Shown piece by piece: positions 8,082-16,371 of a DNA stretch of 64,000 bases. Origin of the DNA: Ruminiclostridium sp. (GTDB lineage Bacteria; Bacillota; Clostridia; Oscillospirales; Oscillospiraceae); assembly GCA_017435425.1 (NCBI GenBank), contig JAFSFC010000054.1:1-64000 (forward strand), written 5' to 3'. Both the position numbers and the translations under genes were made by a program. Numbering within the stretch: position 1 is the first letter of the stretch; each line of letters starts with the position of its first letter. A model generated the notes under the pieces. It was not told where the DNA came from. It worked only from the letters and a program-made list of their open reading frames with translations, and searched no databases.

Positions 8082-9998
8082 TCAGCCTTCAATGAACTGG
8101 TCCTTGCCCTCGGAGCATTCGGGGCAGACCCAGTCTGCAGGCAGGTGTTCAAACAGGGTGCCGGGCGGGACCTCGCTGTCCTCGTCACCCAGATCGGGGT
8201 TATACAGGTAGCCGCAGCCGCTGCACACATAGCTCTTGCCGATGGGAGTGGGCTTGGGGGGCTTGGGCCGCTTCATCTTCACCATGGGGGGTGCCGGTTC
8301 CTTTTCGGCGGTGCCGCCCAGGGCCTCGATGAGCAGGGGGATGATCTCCATCATGTCCCCCACGATGCCGTAGTCGCAGTTCTTGAAGATGGGGGCGTTG
8401 CCATTCTTGTTGATGGCCACGATGGTGGAGGCATCCTTGATGCCCTTCAGGTGCTGGGAGGCGCCGGAGATGCCGCAGGCAATGTAGAGGTTGCCCAGGA
8501 ACTTCTGGCCGGACATGCCCACATAGCGGTTCAGGGGCAGATACTGGAGGGTCTCAGCCACGGGACGGGAGGAGCCGATGGCAGCGCCTGCTGCCCTGGC
8601 CAGGTCCTCGATGAGGGCCATGTTGGCCTTGTCGCCCACGCCCTTACCCACAGAGACCACACGCTCTGCCTGGGAGATGGGGGTGTCCATGGGGATGCCC
8701 ACGGAGAAGTCGTAGCCGTCCTTCTTCAGGGCTGCCACCAGGTCAGCCACCTTCTGGGCGGTGTCGCCATCCCGGAAGATCTGCTTCTTGCGGATGCCGG
8801 TGATGGGAGCGGGTTTCTTTCCGACAGAGCGGCCGCCGGACTCATTGCCCTTGGTGAGCTTGCCCAGCAGGTAGGAGGCAATGACCACCCGCTGGATCTC
8901 GTTGGTACCCTCGTAGATGGTGGTGATCTTGGCGTCGCGGTAAGCCCGCTCCACGTGCATACCCTTCAGGAAGCCGGTGCCGCCGAAGATCTGGAGGGCG
9001 TCGTTGCAGACCTCCAGGGCGATGTCGGAGGCGTACATCTTGGCCATGGCAGCTTCCATGGCGTAGGGAGCATGGGCCTCCTTCAGCTCGGCGGCGGAGT
9101 AGACCAGAAGCCGGGCACAGCGGAGCTTGGTGGCCATGTCGGCCAGTTTGAAGGACACGCCCTGGTTCACACCGATGGGCTTGCCGAACTGCTGACGCTC
9201 CTTGGCGTAGGCCAGCGCTTCCTCGTAGGCGCCCTGGGCGATGCCCAGTGCCTGAGCACCAATGCCGATGCGGCCGCCATCCAGGGTGGCCATGGCGATC
9301 TTGAAGCCTTCGCCCTCCTTGCCCAGCAGATTCTCCTTGGGGACCTTCACATCGTTGAAGATGAGCTCAGCGGTGGTGGAGGAGCGGATGCCCAGCTTGT
9401 CGTAATGGTCGCCGTACTCAAACCCGGGCCAGCCCTTTTCCACGATGAAGGCCGAGATGCCCCGGGTGCCGATGTCGGGGGTGGTGACGGCAAAGACCAC
9501 ATAGGTGTCTGCCTTGGGGGCGTTGGTGATGAATATCTTGCCGCCGTTGAGGAGATAGTGGTCGCCCTTGTCCACGGCGGTGGTCTCGGTGCCGCCGGAG
9601 TCGGAGCCTGCGTTGGGCTCAGTCAGGCCGAAGGCGCCGATCTTCTCGCCCTTGGCCAGGGGGACCAGATACTTCTGCTTCTGCTCCTCATTGCCGAAGG
9701 CGTAGATGGGCCAGGTGCCCAGAGAGGTGTGGGCGGAGAGGATGACGCCTGCGCCGCCGTCCACCCGGGCCAGCTCTTCCACGGCGATGGCGTAGCTCAG
9801 GGCGTCGCCCCCCATGCCGCCGTATTCCACGGGGAAGGGGATGCCCATCCAGCCCAGCTCGCCCAGCTTTTTCACGGCCTCGGTGGGGAACTCGTTGTTC
9901 TGGTCCAGCATGAATGCGATGGGTTTGATCTCTTCTTCTGCAAAGGCGCGGATCCGGGAGCGGAGCTCCTCGTGGGCCTGGGTGGTCTGAAACAGCAT
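8082..9998 (-). CDS. acyl-CoA dehydrogenase-EtfA-rubredoxin fusion
   Basis: A 638-residue three-domain protein. Residues 1-380 form an acyl-CoA dehydrogenase with catalytic E363 in IYEGTNEIQ. Residues about 400-560 match the FAD-binding C-terminal domain of electron transfer flavoprotein alpha (SSRPVAE, YIACGISGA, AINKN). A proline-rich linker leads to a rubredoxin with ligands C592, C595, C625 and C628. The EtfA N-terminal domain and EtfB are absent. The fusion could move electrons from acyl-CoA oxidation through FAD to rubredoxin and on to the adjacent flavodiiron protein. AGGAGG precedes the ATG. Physiological acyl-CoA substrate unknown. Confidence 0.9.
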   Translation of the reverse strand: MLFQTTQAHEELRSRIRAFAEEEIKPIAFMLDQNNEFPTEAVKKLGELGWMGIPFPVEYGGMGGDALSYAIAVEELARVDGGAGVILSAHTSLGTWPIYAFGNEEQKQKYLVPLAKGEKIGAFGLTEPNAGSDSGGTETTAVDKGDHYLLNGGKIFITNAPKADTYVVFAVTTPDIGTRGISAFIVEKGWPGFEYGDHYDKLGIRSSTTAELIFNDVKVPKENLLGKEGEGFKIAMATLDGGRIGIGAQALGIAQGAYEEALAYAKERQQFGKPIGVNQGVSFKLADMATKLRCARLLVYSAAELKEAHAPYAMEAAMAKMYASDIALEVCNDALQIFGGTGFLKGMHVERAYRDAKITTIYEGTNEIQRVVIASYLLGKLTKGNESGGRSVGKKPAPITGIRKKQIFRDGDTAQKVADLVAALKKDGYDFSVGIPMDTPISQAERVVSVGKGVGDKANMALIEDLARAAGAAIGSSRPVAETLQYLPLNRYVGMSGQKFLGNLYIACGISGASQHLKGIKDASTIVAINKNGNAPIFKNCDYGIVGDMMEIIPLLIEALGGTAEKEPAPPMVKMKRPKPPKPTPIGKSYVCSGCGYLYNPDLGDEDSEVPPGTLFEHLPADWVCPECSEGKDQFIEG

Positions 9999-10029
9999 AG
10001 GGTTACCTCCTTAAAGAATGTCTATACTT

Positions 10030-10057
10030 GATGAATTTTGTCCAATATTAGGGTAAA
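10030..10057. promoter_or_regulatory. candidate Rrf2 operator upstream of the ACAD fusion
   Basis: This 28-base site matches a site in the rrf2 promoter (10510-10537) at 23 positions, including GATGAA, TTTGTC and TATTAG. It lies in the 65-base gap between rrf2 and the ACAD fusion gene, next to a weak TGGACA -35-like element on the minus strand. Confidence 0.6.
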
Positions 10058-10063
10058 AAAGAG

Positions 10064-10465
10064 TCATCTCCCGGTGAGGATGTTCTGCAGGGAATGGCTC
10101 CGCAGCTGGTCGGTCAGGGTCTTCTGAATGGCCAGCAGCTGGGGATGGACCGAGCAGCCGCCCCTTTCCCGGCGGGGGCAGGTGAAGTCCGGGTCCATGC
10201 AGGCGTTGACTTCGTAGCCCCCCTCTATGATGGAGAGGAGGTCGTACAGGGAGACGGTTTCCAGGTCTCGGTTCAGGCGGCAGCCGCCGTCCACGCCTCG
10301 GGTGATGGCAAGGAGCCCGCCCTTGGCCAGCTTCTTGGTGATCTTATATGCGAACTGCTGGGGGATGAATTCCTTTTGGGAGATCTCGCCCACGGAGCGT
10401 CGCTCCCCGTCCAGCAGGTTCTGCAGGATCCGCAGGGCGTAATCGGTTTCCCGGGTAATGAGCAC
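10064..10465 (-). CDS. Rrf2 family regulator, probably Fe-S or redox sensing
   Basis: A 133-residue Rrf2-type winged-helix regulator. The N-terminal LITRETDYALRIL segment and the recognition region (residues 26-60) are typical. Cysteines C89, C96 and C104 are spaced as the Fe-S ligands in IscR/NsrR-type members. The GTG at 10465 was chosen because AAGGAGG lies eight bases upstream; the GTG at 10474 overlaps it. It precedes the ACAD fusion and flavodiiron genes, and matching operators occur in front of both, so it is probably an autoregulated repressor responding to O2, NO or cluster status. Confidence 0.85.
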   Translation of the reverse strand: MLITRETDYALRILQNLLDGERRSVGEISQKEFIPQQFAYKITKKLAKGGLLAITRGVDGGCRLNRDLETVSLYDLLSIIEGGYEVNACMDPDFTCPRRERGGCSVHPQLLAIQKTLTDQLRSHSLQNILTGR

Positions 10466-10495
10466 GACTGTCACCTCCTTTTTCTTGATGGTGCC

Positions 10496-10537
10496 ATTCT
10501 AACAAAGTGGATGAAGTTTGTCAAGTATTAGAGGAAA
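10496..10537 (-). promoter_or_regulatory. rrf2 promoter with overlapping operator
   Basis: TTGACA (10524-10519) and TAGAAT (10501-10496) are 17 bases apart on the minus strand. The repeated operator at 10510-10537 covers the -35 box, which fits autorepression. Confidence 0.75.
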
Positions 10538-10568
10538 TATTTTCTCACAGTTTTTGTTGCAAAGGATA

Positions 10569-10590
10569 GAGCCGGTCCCAGGACCGGCTC
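10569..10590 (-). terminator. terminator after the EamA transporter
   Basis: GAGCCGGTCC pairs with GGACCGGCTC across two bases. A short T-rich tract follows on the minus strand. Confidence 0.6.
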
Positions 10591-10605
10591 CATTGGAAAG
10601 ATTGT

Positions 10606-11463
10606 TTAAATTTTTGCATGTTCTTTCTTAGTGTTTTCAAATTTGGATGTGAGCACGTTGTAGACCATGATGCTGATAAACACGATGGCGCCGCCCAGAA
10701 GGGCCAGGCCGGAGAGGGACTCGCCCACCACGATGGCCACCAGCACGGGGTTCAGGATGGGCTCGATGCCGGAGACCAGAGAGGCCGACACAGGAGGGGC
10801 CGTGCGGATGCCGGTGGTGAAGCAGATGTAGGCCAGGCCCAGCTGGAAGATACCCATCAGGATGGCGCACAGGACGATCTGTCCGGAGTATTCCGTCTCT
10901 TTTGCCACCGAGGGCAGACCGATGAGGACGCACATGGCGTGGCCCAGAATGGTGGAGTAGAGGGGGTCGCCCCCGGGGATCTTATTCATCAGGAAGACCC
11001 AGGCGTAGCCAATACCGGAAATGAGGGCCACGAAGTTGCCCAGGAGGTTCCCGGCGGAGAGGCCGTCCAGGAAGAAGCAGGCGATGCCCCCAAAGACCAC
11101 CAGGCAGGTGATGATGTCCAGCTTTTTGGGTTTTTCGTGGAAGAAGGCCCACAGGAAAAGGATCACAAAGACCGGGCAGGTAAACTGGATGAGGATGGTG
11201 TTGGCGGCGGTGGTGAGCTTGTTGGCCAGAGCATAGCTGGAGACCGTCAGGCACATGGCGGCGGCTCCCGCCCAGACGCCGGGGGTGAGCTTCAATTCAT
11301 GATGGGTGAGCTTGGCGAAAAGGAGCAGCATACACACCGAGATGCCGCACCGCCAGGAATTGATGGTAAGGGCCTGCCAGGGGATGACCTTGATGAGCAG
11401 ACCGCCCAGGCTGAAGAGGACCGAGGCCACAAAGATCAGTACCAGACCTTTCCTCTGTTCCAT
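10606..11463 (-). CDS. EamA/DMT family transporter
   Basis: A 285-residue inner-membrane protein with about ten hydrophobic helices in two EamA repeats, the usual size and topology of drug/metabolite transporters. The conserved late segment SASLVSGIEPILNPVLVAI is present. Substrate (amino acids or other metabolites) cannot be read from sequence. It is transcribed divergently from an AraC regulator that shares its intergenic region, so it is likely the regulated target. AAGGAGG lies eight bases upstream of the ATG. Confidence 0.85.
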   Translation of the reverse strand: MEQRKGLVLIFVASVLFSLGGLLIKVIPWQALTINSWRCGISVCMLLLFAKLTHHELKLTPGVWAGAAAMCLTVSSYALANKLTTAANTILIQFTCPVFVILFLWAFFHEKPKKLDIITCLVVFGGIACFFLDGLSAGNLLGNFVALISGIGYAWVFLMNKIPGGDPLYSTILGHAMCVLIGLPSVAKETEYSGQIVLCAILMGIFQLGLAYICFTTGIRTAPPVSASLVSGIEPILNPVLVAIVVGESLSGLALLGGAIVFISIMVYNVLTSKFENTKKEHAKI

Positions 11464-11493
11464 GGGGAATCCCTCCTTGCAATAGAAATGGTT

Positions 11494-11513
11494 TGTGGTA
11501 GAATATTACCACA
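11494..11513. promoter_or_regulatory. palindromic operator between EamA and AraC genes
   Basis: TGTGGTA and TACCACA form a perfect 7-base inverted repeat with a six-base centre, 31 bases upstream of the transporter start. It is a candidate binding site for the divergent AraC protein. Confidence 0.4.
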
Positions 11514-11573
11514 GAGATTGGGGGAATACATCGAAAAATCCCACGATATCCTTGACTTATCCTACAATGGGGG

Positions 11574-12476
11574 ATGGATATGGATCGCATTTTACACAAG
11601 CTGGACCCGGCACTCATGGAGCGGGAGACCCTCACCTCGGCAGAGTTCCCTATTTTCTTTACAGAGGACTGTCTGGACGAGGGCGATCGAGGGGGTATGG
11701 AGTGGCGCTGGCACCCAGACCTGGAATTCAACGTAGTTCTCAAGGGGACCATGGAGGTCTATCTGGATGATGTCTGCCTGAAGCTGTCCGCTGGGCAGGG
11801 GATTTTGAAGAACAGTAACCTACTCCATCGGTCGGTCATTGCGCCGGGATGCCGGCAGGCAGAGATGTTCAACATCACCATGGGGGCGGAATTCATTGCC
11901 CCGGCCCAGAGCCTGCTCTACCAGAAATACATGGCCCCCATCCAGGGAAACCACCGCCTGCGCTTTCTGCCTCTGTACCCGGAGATCCCCTGGCAGGGGG
12001 AGATTTTGGACCTCCTCCTCCAGGTGCGGAAGGGGAATCTCCGGCGGGAGGGGGCCTATGAGCTGCACATCCACGAGCTTATGTGCACCGTCTGGCGAGT
12101 CCTGGCAGAGCACGCCGGAGAACTTTCCCAGGAGAATCTTTCTCCTCCGTCCTTTACGGATGAGGTCCGCATCAAGCAGATGCTGGCCTGCATCCACAGC
12201 CGCTACCAGGAAAAGCTGACCCTGGGAGACATCGCCGCGGCGGCCCACGTCAGCGAGAACACCTGCCGGACCTGTTTCCGGGCCATGGTCCACCGGTCCC
12301 CCACGGAGTACCTGACGGAGTTCCGCCTCCAGCAGGCCATCCGGCTCCTGCGGTCCACCGACCTGACCGCCCAGGAGGTGGCCCTTCAGTGCGGCTTCGG
12401 GGACAGCAGCTACTTCAGCCGCCTTTTCCGCCAGCGGATGGGGATGACACCCCTTCAATACAGGCAGGATACATGA
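11574..12476 (+). CDS. AraC family regulator with cupin sensor domain
   Basis: A 300-residue AraC-type activator. Residues about 40-110 form a cupin sensor (WRWHPDLEFNVVLKG). The C-terminal 100 residues carry two helix-turn-helix units, ending in the family signature CGFGDSSYFSRLFRQRMGMTP. It is divergent from the EamA transporter. Two in-frame ATGs (11574, 11580) are possible because the preceding GGGGG overlaps them. Effector unknown. Confidence 0.88.
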   Translation: MDMDRILHKLDPALMERETLTSAEFPIFFTEDCLDEGDRGGMEWRWHPDLEFNVVLKGTMEVYLDDVCLKLSAGQGILKNSNLLHRSVIAPGCRQAEMFNITMGAEFIAPAQSLLYQKYMAPIQGNHRLRFLPLYPEIPWQGEILDLLLQVRKGNLRREGAYELHIHELMCTVWRVLAEHAGELSQENLSPPSFTDEVRIKQMLACIHSRYQEKLTLGDIAAAAHVSENTCRTCFRAMVHRSPTEYLTEFRLQQAIRLLRSTDLTAQEVALQCGFGDSSYFSRLFRQRMGMTPLQYRQDT

Positions 12477-12513
12477 GAAAGGCTCCTCTTTGTCGGGGGT
12501 TCATAACACAGGG

Positions 12514-12552
12514 AAAGCCGACCTATGGTTTCGATCATAGGTCGGCTTTTTT
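12514..12552 (+). terminator. terminator after the AraC gene
   Basis: AAAGCCGACCTATG pairs with CATAGGTCGGCTTT, followed by a T tract. Bases 12553-12636 hold nothing I can identify. Confidence 0.85.
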
Positions 12553-12636
12553 GATGCATTGGCGCGCTGCGACACGCACCGCACGATATGTATGAACGTG
12601 TATAGAAGTGTGTTACAGTTCGTAAATTGGAATAGG

Positions 12637-13110
12637 TTAGTCGGTCAATGTAAGTCGGATTTGATATACATTCTCACTGCCTTCCAAGTCCGTAGTTTTT
12701 AGTTCAAACCATAGGGCTTCTTTCAATTCGTTAATGTTCTTTACCTTATTACTGATAATGATTCCTTTCCCAGATGCTTTGCCAAGGTCGCCATCAACCT
12801 TGACCGAGCCACCAGTTTGGTCAATTACACTATTGGATAGAATGGTTCTTTGCTCTCCGTCTGTGAGTGTATAAAAAGTGGTGGAGTAGGCAGCAACTGA
12901 TTCAAACACGCCAGATTGAGTGATTTGCAAATCGCCACCATCGAACACTTCTTCTGTATCGCTCAAAACAATTGACCCATTTGAGATTGCAAAGTATTCG
13001 TGCTCGCCGTGAAAGGAATATGTTGTAATTAACTCTTGTTCTGCATTGCTACAAGCAATCAAGGGTAGCATACAGGCAAATACAAAAGCCATTGCTATCA
13101 GCCTTTTCAT
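12637..13110 (-). CDS. putative lipoprotein
   Basis: A 157-residue secreted protein with an N-terminal hydrophobic signal and a lipobox LIAC (residues 17-20), so it should be lipid-anchored at C20. The mature part is beta-rich and acidic, with no family I recognise. The start at 13110 was chosen because AAGGAG lies nine bases upstream. The gene is more AT-rich than its neighbours and stands alone between terminators, which suggests acquisition. Confidence 0.65.
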   Translation of the reverse strand: MKRLIAMAFVFACMLPLIACSNAEQELITTYSFHGEHEYFAISNGSIVLSDTEEVFDGGDLQITQSGVFESVAAYSTTFYTLTDGEQRTILSNSVIDQTGGSVKVDGDLGKASGKGIIISNKVKNINELKEALWFELKTTDLEGSENVYQIRLTLTD

Positions 13111-13180
13111 ATAATCACACTCCTTTGTCAACTTCAAGGTTGGTTCACTGATTTTATGCTATCATACTTTAGTCAAATAC

Positions 13181-13226
13181 ACAAGGAACAGGCACAGCAG
13201 TGTGAGCTGCTGTGCCTGTTCCTTGT
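13181..13226. terminator. long hairpin terminator
   Basis: A 20-base-pair stem starting ACAAGGAACAGG with a six-base loop lies between trpB2 and the lipoprotein gene, both on the minus strand. It should terminate trpB2. Confidence 0.8.
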
Positions 13227-13258
13227 TTTATGAGGACTGCCCTTTCTGATGAGGGGGG

Positions 13259-14629
13259 TTAGAACTTGGGCAGCTTGTCGAAGCTGGCCTGGAGGTCTTC
13301 GTCGGTGGGGATGTAGTCGCTCATCTCGCCGTTGTGGAACTTCTCATAGGCCACCAGGTCGAAGTAGCCGGTGCCGGTGAGGCCGAAGACGATGGTCTTT
13401 TCCTCTCCGGTCTCTCTGCACTGGATGGCCTCGTCTATGGCCACCTTGATGGCGTGGGAGCTCTCGGGCGCAGGGAGGATGCCCTCCACCCGGGCGAAGG
13501 TTTCGGCGGCCTGGAAGACCTCGGTCTGGGGAACGGCCACGGCCTCCATGAGGCCGTCGGCGTAGAGCTGGGACAGGGTGGAGCTCATGCCGTGATAGCG
13601 CAGGCCGCCTGCGTGGTTGGGGGCGGGAATGAACCCGCTGCCCAGGGTGTACATCTTGGCCAGGGGGCAGACCATGCCGGTGTCGCAGAAGTCATAGGCG
13701 TACTTGCCCCGGGTGAAGCTGGGGCAGGAGGCGGGTTCCACGGCGATGATGCGGTAGTCGGCCTCACCCCGGAGCTTCTCACCCATGAAGGGGGCGATGA
13801 GGCCGCCCAGGTTGGAGCCGCCGCCGGCGCAGCCGATGATCATGTCGGGCTGGATGCCGTACTTATCCAGAGCGGCCTTGGTTTCCAGGCCGATGATGGA
13901 CTGATGGAGGAGGACCTGGTTCAGGACGGAGCCCAGCACGTAGCGGTAGCCCTCGGTGGAGGTGGCCACCTCTACCGCCTCCGAGATGGCGCAGCCCAGG
14001 CTGCCGGTGGTGCCGGGATGCTCAGCCAGGATCTTCCGGCCCACCTGGGTCTCCAGGGAGGGAGAGGGGGTTACGGAGGCGCCATAGGTCCGCATGACCT
14101 CCCGGCGGAAGGGTTTCTGCTCATAGGAGACCTTGACCATGTAGACCTTGCAGTCCAGATCAAAGTAGGAGCAGGCCATGGACAAGGCAGTGCCCCACTG
14201 ACCGGCACCGGTCTCGGTGGTGACCCCCTTCAGGCCCTGCTGCTTGGCGTAGTAGGCCTGGGCGATGGCGGAGTTCAGCTTGTGGCTGCCGGAGGTGTTG
14301 TTGCCCTCGAACTTGTAGTAGATCTTGGCGGGGGTCTGGAGCTTCTGCTCCAGGCAGTAGGCCCGGACCAGGGGGGAGGGACGGTACATCTTATAGAAAT
14401 CCTGGATCTCCTGGGGGATGGGGAAGTAAGGAGTGGTCTCGTCCAGCTCCTGGCGGACCAGCTCCTCACAGAAGACGCCGGAGAGCTCCTGGGCAGTCAT
14501 GGGGGCGTGGGTCCCGGGGTTCAGAAGGGGAGCGGGCTTGTTCTTCATGTCGGCCCGCAGGTTGTACCATGCCTTGGGCAGTTCGGATTCGTTCAGATAG
14601 ATCTTGTAAGGGATGTTGTTTGCAGACAT
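13259..14629 (-). CDS. trpB: TrpB2-type tryptophan synthase beta chain
   Basis: A 456-residue PLP enzyme of the TrpB2 subgroup, longer than the classical 400-residue TrpB. The PLP lysine lies in SGSHKLNSA (K117), followed by ETGAGQWG and the phosphate-binding GCAGGGSN loop. It condenses serine (or phosphoserine) with indole to make tryptophan. No trpA or other trp genes are near, so it may salvage indole. A tryptophan-specific T-box leader directly upstream supports a role in tryptophan supply. Confidence 0.88.
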   Translation of the reverse strand: MSANNIPYKIYLNESELPKAWYNLRADMKNKPAPLLNPGTHAPMTAQELSGVFCEELVRQELDETTPYFPIPQEIQDFYKMYRPSPLVRAYCLEQKLQTPAKIYYKFEGNNTSGSHKLNSAIAQAYYAKQQGLKGVTTETGAGQWGTALSMACSYFDLDCKVYMVKVSYEQKPFRREVMRTYGASVTPSPSLETQVGRKILAEHPGTTGSLGCAISEAVEVATSTEGYRYVLGSVLNQVLLHQSIIGLETKAALDKYGIQPDMIIGCAGGGSNLGGLIAPFMGEKLRGEADYRIIAVEPASCPSFTRGKYAYDFCDTGMVCPLAKMYTLGSGFIPAPNHAGGLRYHGMSSTLSQLYADGLMEAVAVPQTEVFQAAETFARVEGILPAPESSHAIKVAIDEAIQCRETGEEKTIVFGLTGTGYFDLVAYEKFHNGEMSDYIPTDEDLQASFDKLPKF

Positions 14630-14663
14630 GATGCAGTCTCCTTTCTATTTTTCGGGACAAAAA

Positions 14664-14945
14664 CAAAAAATCCTGTCCCAAAGCAATCTTCTTTGCTGGG
14701 ACAGGATGAAACGATCCTGCGGTGCCACCCGGCTTGACGTGCCCAAAGACACGCCCACTCAACGCGTACCAACATACGCTGACTTTTGATAACGGAGGGT
14801 CCAACTCCGTCTCCCATACTGGGGCTTTTGGGGCCTGTTCTGGTCGCCCTCGGAAGTCCATTGGGCCTTCAGTGTTCCGCCGCACTCCCACCATCTGCGG
14901 CTCTCTGAAGAAACACGGAGAAAGCTTACTCACTCTTCCTCACCG
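14664..14945 (-). promoter_or_regulatory. T-box riboswitch leader, tryptophan specifier
   Basis: On the minus strand the leader has the T-box consensus GGGTGGCACCGCAGGA near 14730-14715, the AG-rich stem I start near 14935, and the GATGGTGGGAG loop of stem I. A TGG codon at 14860-14858 sits at the specifier position, just before ACTTCC. A terminator hairpin (14707-14670, ATCCTGTCCCA stem) with a T tract closes the leader. Uncharged tRNA-Trp would favour the antiterminator and trpB expression. Confidence 0.9.
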
Positions 14946-14958
14946 GTTTGATGTGGTT

Positions 14959-14987
14959 ATTGTATGCCTGCAAACGGCAGATGTCAA
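14959..14987 (-). promoter_or_regulatory. promoter of the T-box/trpB transcript
   Basis: TTGACA (14987-14982) and TACAAT (14964-14959) are spaced 17 bases apart on the minus strand, just upstream of the T-box. Confidence 0.85.
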
Positions 14988-15044
14988 GGGCTTTGGATGA
15001 AAAAGTTCACTGGATTTATATAAAAATATTTCCGGCGAAACCAT

Positions 15045-15079
15045 CAAAAAACGAGAGGCAAGCGGATGCTCACCTCTCG
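15045..15079 (-). terminator. terminator after the thioesterase
   Basis: CGAGAGG and CCTCTCG form a stem, followed by six T on the minus strand. The stem overlaps the very end of the thioesterase region. Confidence 0.7.
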
Positions 15080-15083
15080 ATGG

Positions 15084-15803
15084 TTACTTATACAGCCGGA
15101 TGACGGCTTTTGTGTCGCTGAGGTCCTGGGACTTGATGGTGACATACCGGCTGTCCTCGGTCTCGGTGTAGAGGCAGACCACGGTCTCTCCTGCCACGAT
15201 GGCCTGCTTGTAGGCGATCTCAAACTCACATGCCTCCGGCTGGTCCCAGATTTCCTCCGGCAGGACCAGGCTGGCCAGGTCCAGATAGTTCACGTTGTTC
15301 ATGTGGCGGTTGGCGTCCATGAAGAACCGGGGGATGGGGACCTCCAGCCGGGCCAGTTCCCCTTCCGGTTCCCGGAGCTTTCCCAGGCGGAGGGCCCCGA
15401 AGAGGGTCCGGTCAGGCTCGCTGCCGTAGCTGTCGTTGAAGTGGGCGGGGATGCGCTCGGGCTTTCCCGTCTCAATGTTGATGTGGCCCCAGTTGGACAG
15501 GGCGGTGACCGCCAGCTCCCCGGTCTCGTCGTAGAGGGCGAACTCACGGGAGGCAGTGACTCCCCGCGTCTCCCGGCTCCAGGTCTCCACCCGGACCCGT
15601 TCCTCGTGGCGGGGCCGCTTGTGGACCTTCACATGGTAGGCCGTCAGGAACCACCGGGCAGGGGAAGTCCCCAGGCCGTTGCCCACGGCAGAGCCGTGCA
15701 TGGAGGCGGCGTTCTCGAAATATTTCAGGATGGATGTGTTGGACAGGCCCAGCTCCCTGTTGATATCGCTGTAGCCCACATAGAATGATTCGGTGAATAC
15801 CAT
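15084..15803 (-). CDS. acyl-ACP thioesterase
   Basis: A 239-residue FatA/FatB-like thioesterase with two tandem hotdog folds. The first contains GLSNTSILKYFENAA and WFLTAYHVK; the second contains the conserved DANRHMNNVNYLDL segment with the catalytic Asn/His region near residue 160. It releases free fatty acids from acyl-ACP. The start at 15803 was chosen from AAAGGAG placed eight bases upstream; an upstream ATG at 15848 overlaps the promoter. It is a single-gene unit with its own promoter and terminator. Confidence 0.88.
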   Translation of the reverse strand: MVFTESFYVGYSDINRELGLSNTSILKYFENAASMHGSAVGNGLGTSPARWFLTAYHVKVHKRPRHEERVRVETWSRETRGVTASREFALYDETGELAVTALSNWGHINIETGKPERIPAHFNDSYGSEPDRTLFGALRLGKLREPEGELARLEVPIPRFFMDANRHMNNVNYLDLASLVLPEEIWDQPEACEFEIAYKQAIVAGETVVCLYTETEDSRYVTIKSQDLSDTKAVIRLYK

Positions 15804-15838
15804 GGAAGGGTCTCCTTTGGGAATAAAAATACTATAAT

Positions 15839-15867
15839 AATATACCACAGGAGAGCCGATGGGACAA
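15839..15867 (-). promoter_or_regulatory. promoter of the thioesterase gene
   Basis: TTGTCC (15867-15862) and TATATT (15844-15839) with a 17-base spacer on the minus strand. Confidence 0.55.
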
Positions 15868-15921
15868 TGGACGGTTTGCCCCCATTGACAGGATGAGGAA
15901 ATTATAGTATGATAAGTTGCA

Positions 15922-15947
15922 AATCATTCATAGACCTATGAATGATT
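15922..15947. repeat. intergenic palindrome
   Basis: AATCATTCATAG and CTATGAATGATT form a perfect 12-base inverted repeat with only two central bases. It lies between two divergent promoters and has no T tract, so it looks more like a protein-binding site than a terminator. Confidence 0.4.
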
Positions 15948-15982
15948 ATTCATGCAAGAACTGGCGCTGCCCAGGGCTTACA

Positions 15983-16010
15983 TTGACAAACGAGAAAAAC
16001 ATGGTATGAT
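15983..16010 (+). promoter_or_regulatory. promoter of the small acidic membrane protein
   Basis: TTGACA and TATGAT with a 16-base spacer, 47 bases before the start codon at 16057. Confidence 0.75.
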
Positions 16011-16056
16011 ACTATTGTTACCGTTTTTTCCACATCAATGTTAAGGAGGAACTACG

Positions 16057-16371
16057 ATGGCAAAGAAGTTTTCTATGGGCGCACTGATCGCCGTGGGCGC
16101 AGCAGCAGCCGCAATCGGCGGCGGTGTGGCAGCCTACCTGAACCGTGAGACCCTCAAGCAGGTGGTCAACGACATCTCCGAAAAGATCGCCGCCAACAAG
16201 GAAGAGGACGATTTTGTCCTGGAATTTGAGGAAGAGCCTGTTGTCCACGCAACCGATAAGGCAGCCGAAGAGAGCGACTTCGTGGATGTTGAAGGGGAAG
16301 CTGAGGCAGAACCCGAGACCCCCGTTGAGGAGCCCGAAGCACCTGCTGCCGAGGAGGCAGTGGAAGCCTGA
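16057..16371 (+). CDS. small membrane-anchored acidic protein
   Basis: A 104-residue protein with one N-terminal hydrophobic segment (about 7-26, rich in Ala and Gly), a short basic/amphipathic stretch and a strongly acidic Glu/Pro/Ala-rich tail from about residue 48. The layout resembles small YtxH-like envelope proteins but I cannot assign a family. A strong promoter and AAGGAGG-like site suggest good expression. Function unknown. Confidence 0.65.
   Translation: MAKKFSMGALIAVGAAAAAIGGGVAAYLNRETLKQVVNDISEKIAANKEEDDFVLEFEEEPVVHATDKAAEESDFVDVEGEAEAEPETPVEEPEAPAAEEAVEA

Noticed and set aside
7986-10031. Long open frame on the plus strand opposite the ACAD fusion
   Set aside because: It is antisense to a gene with clear domains, has no ribosome site and its translation is a low-complexity Gly/Val/His-rich shadow typical of GC-rich DNA.
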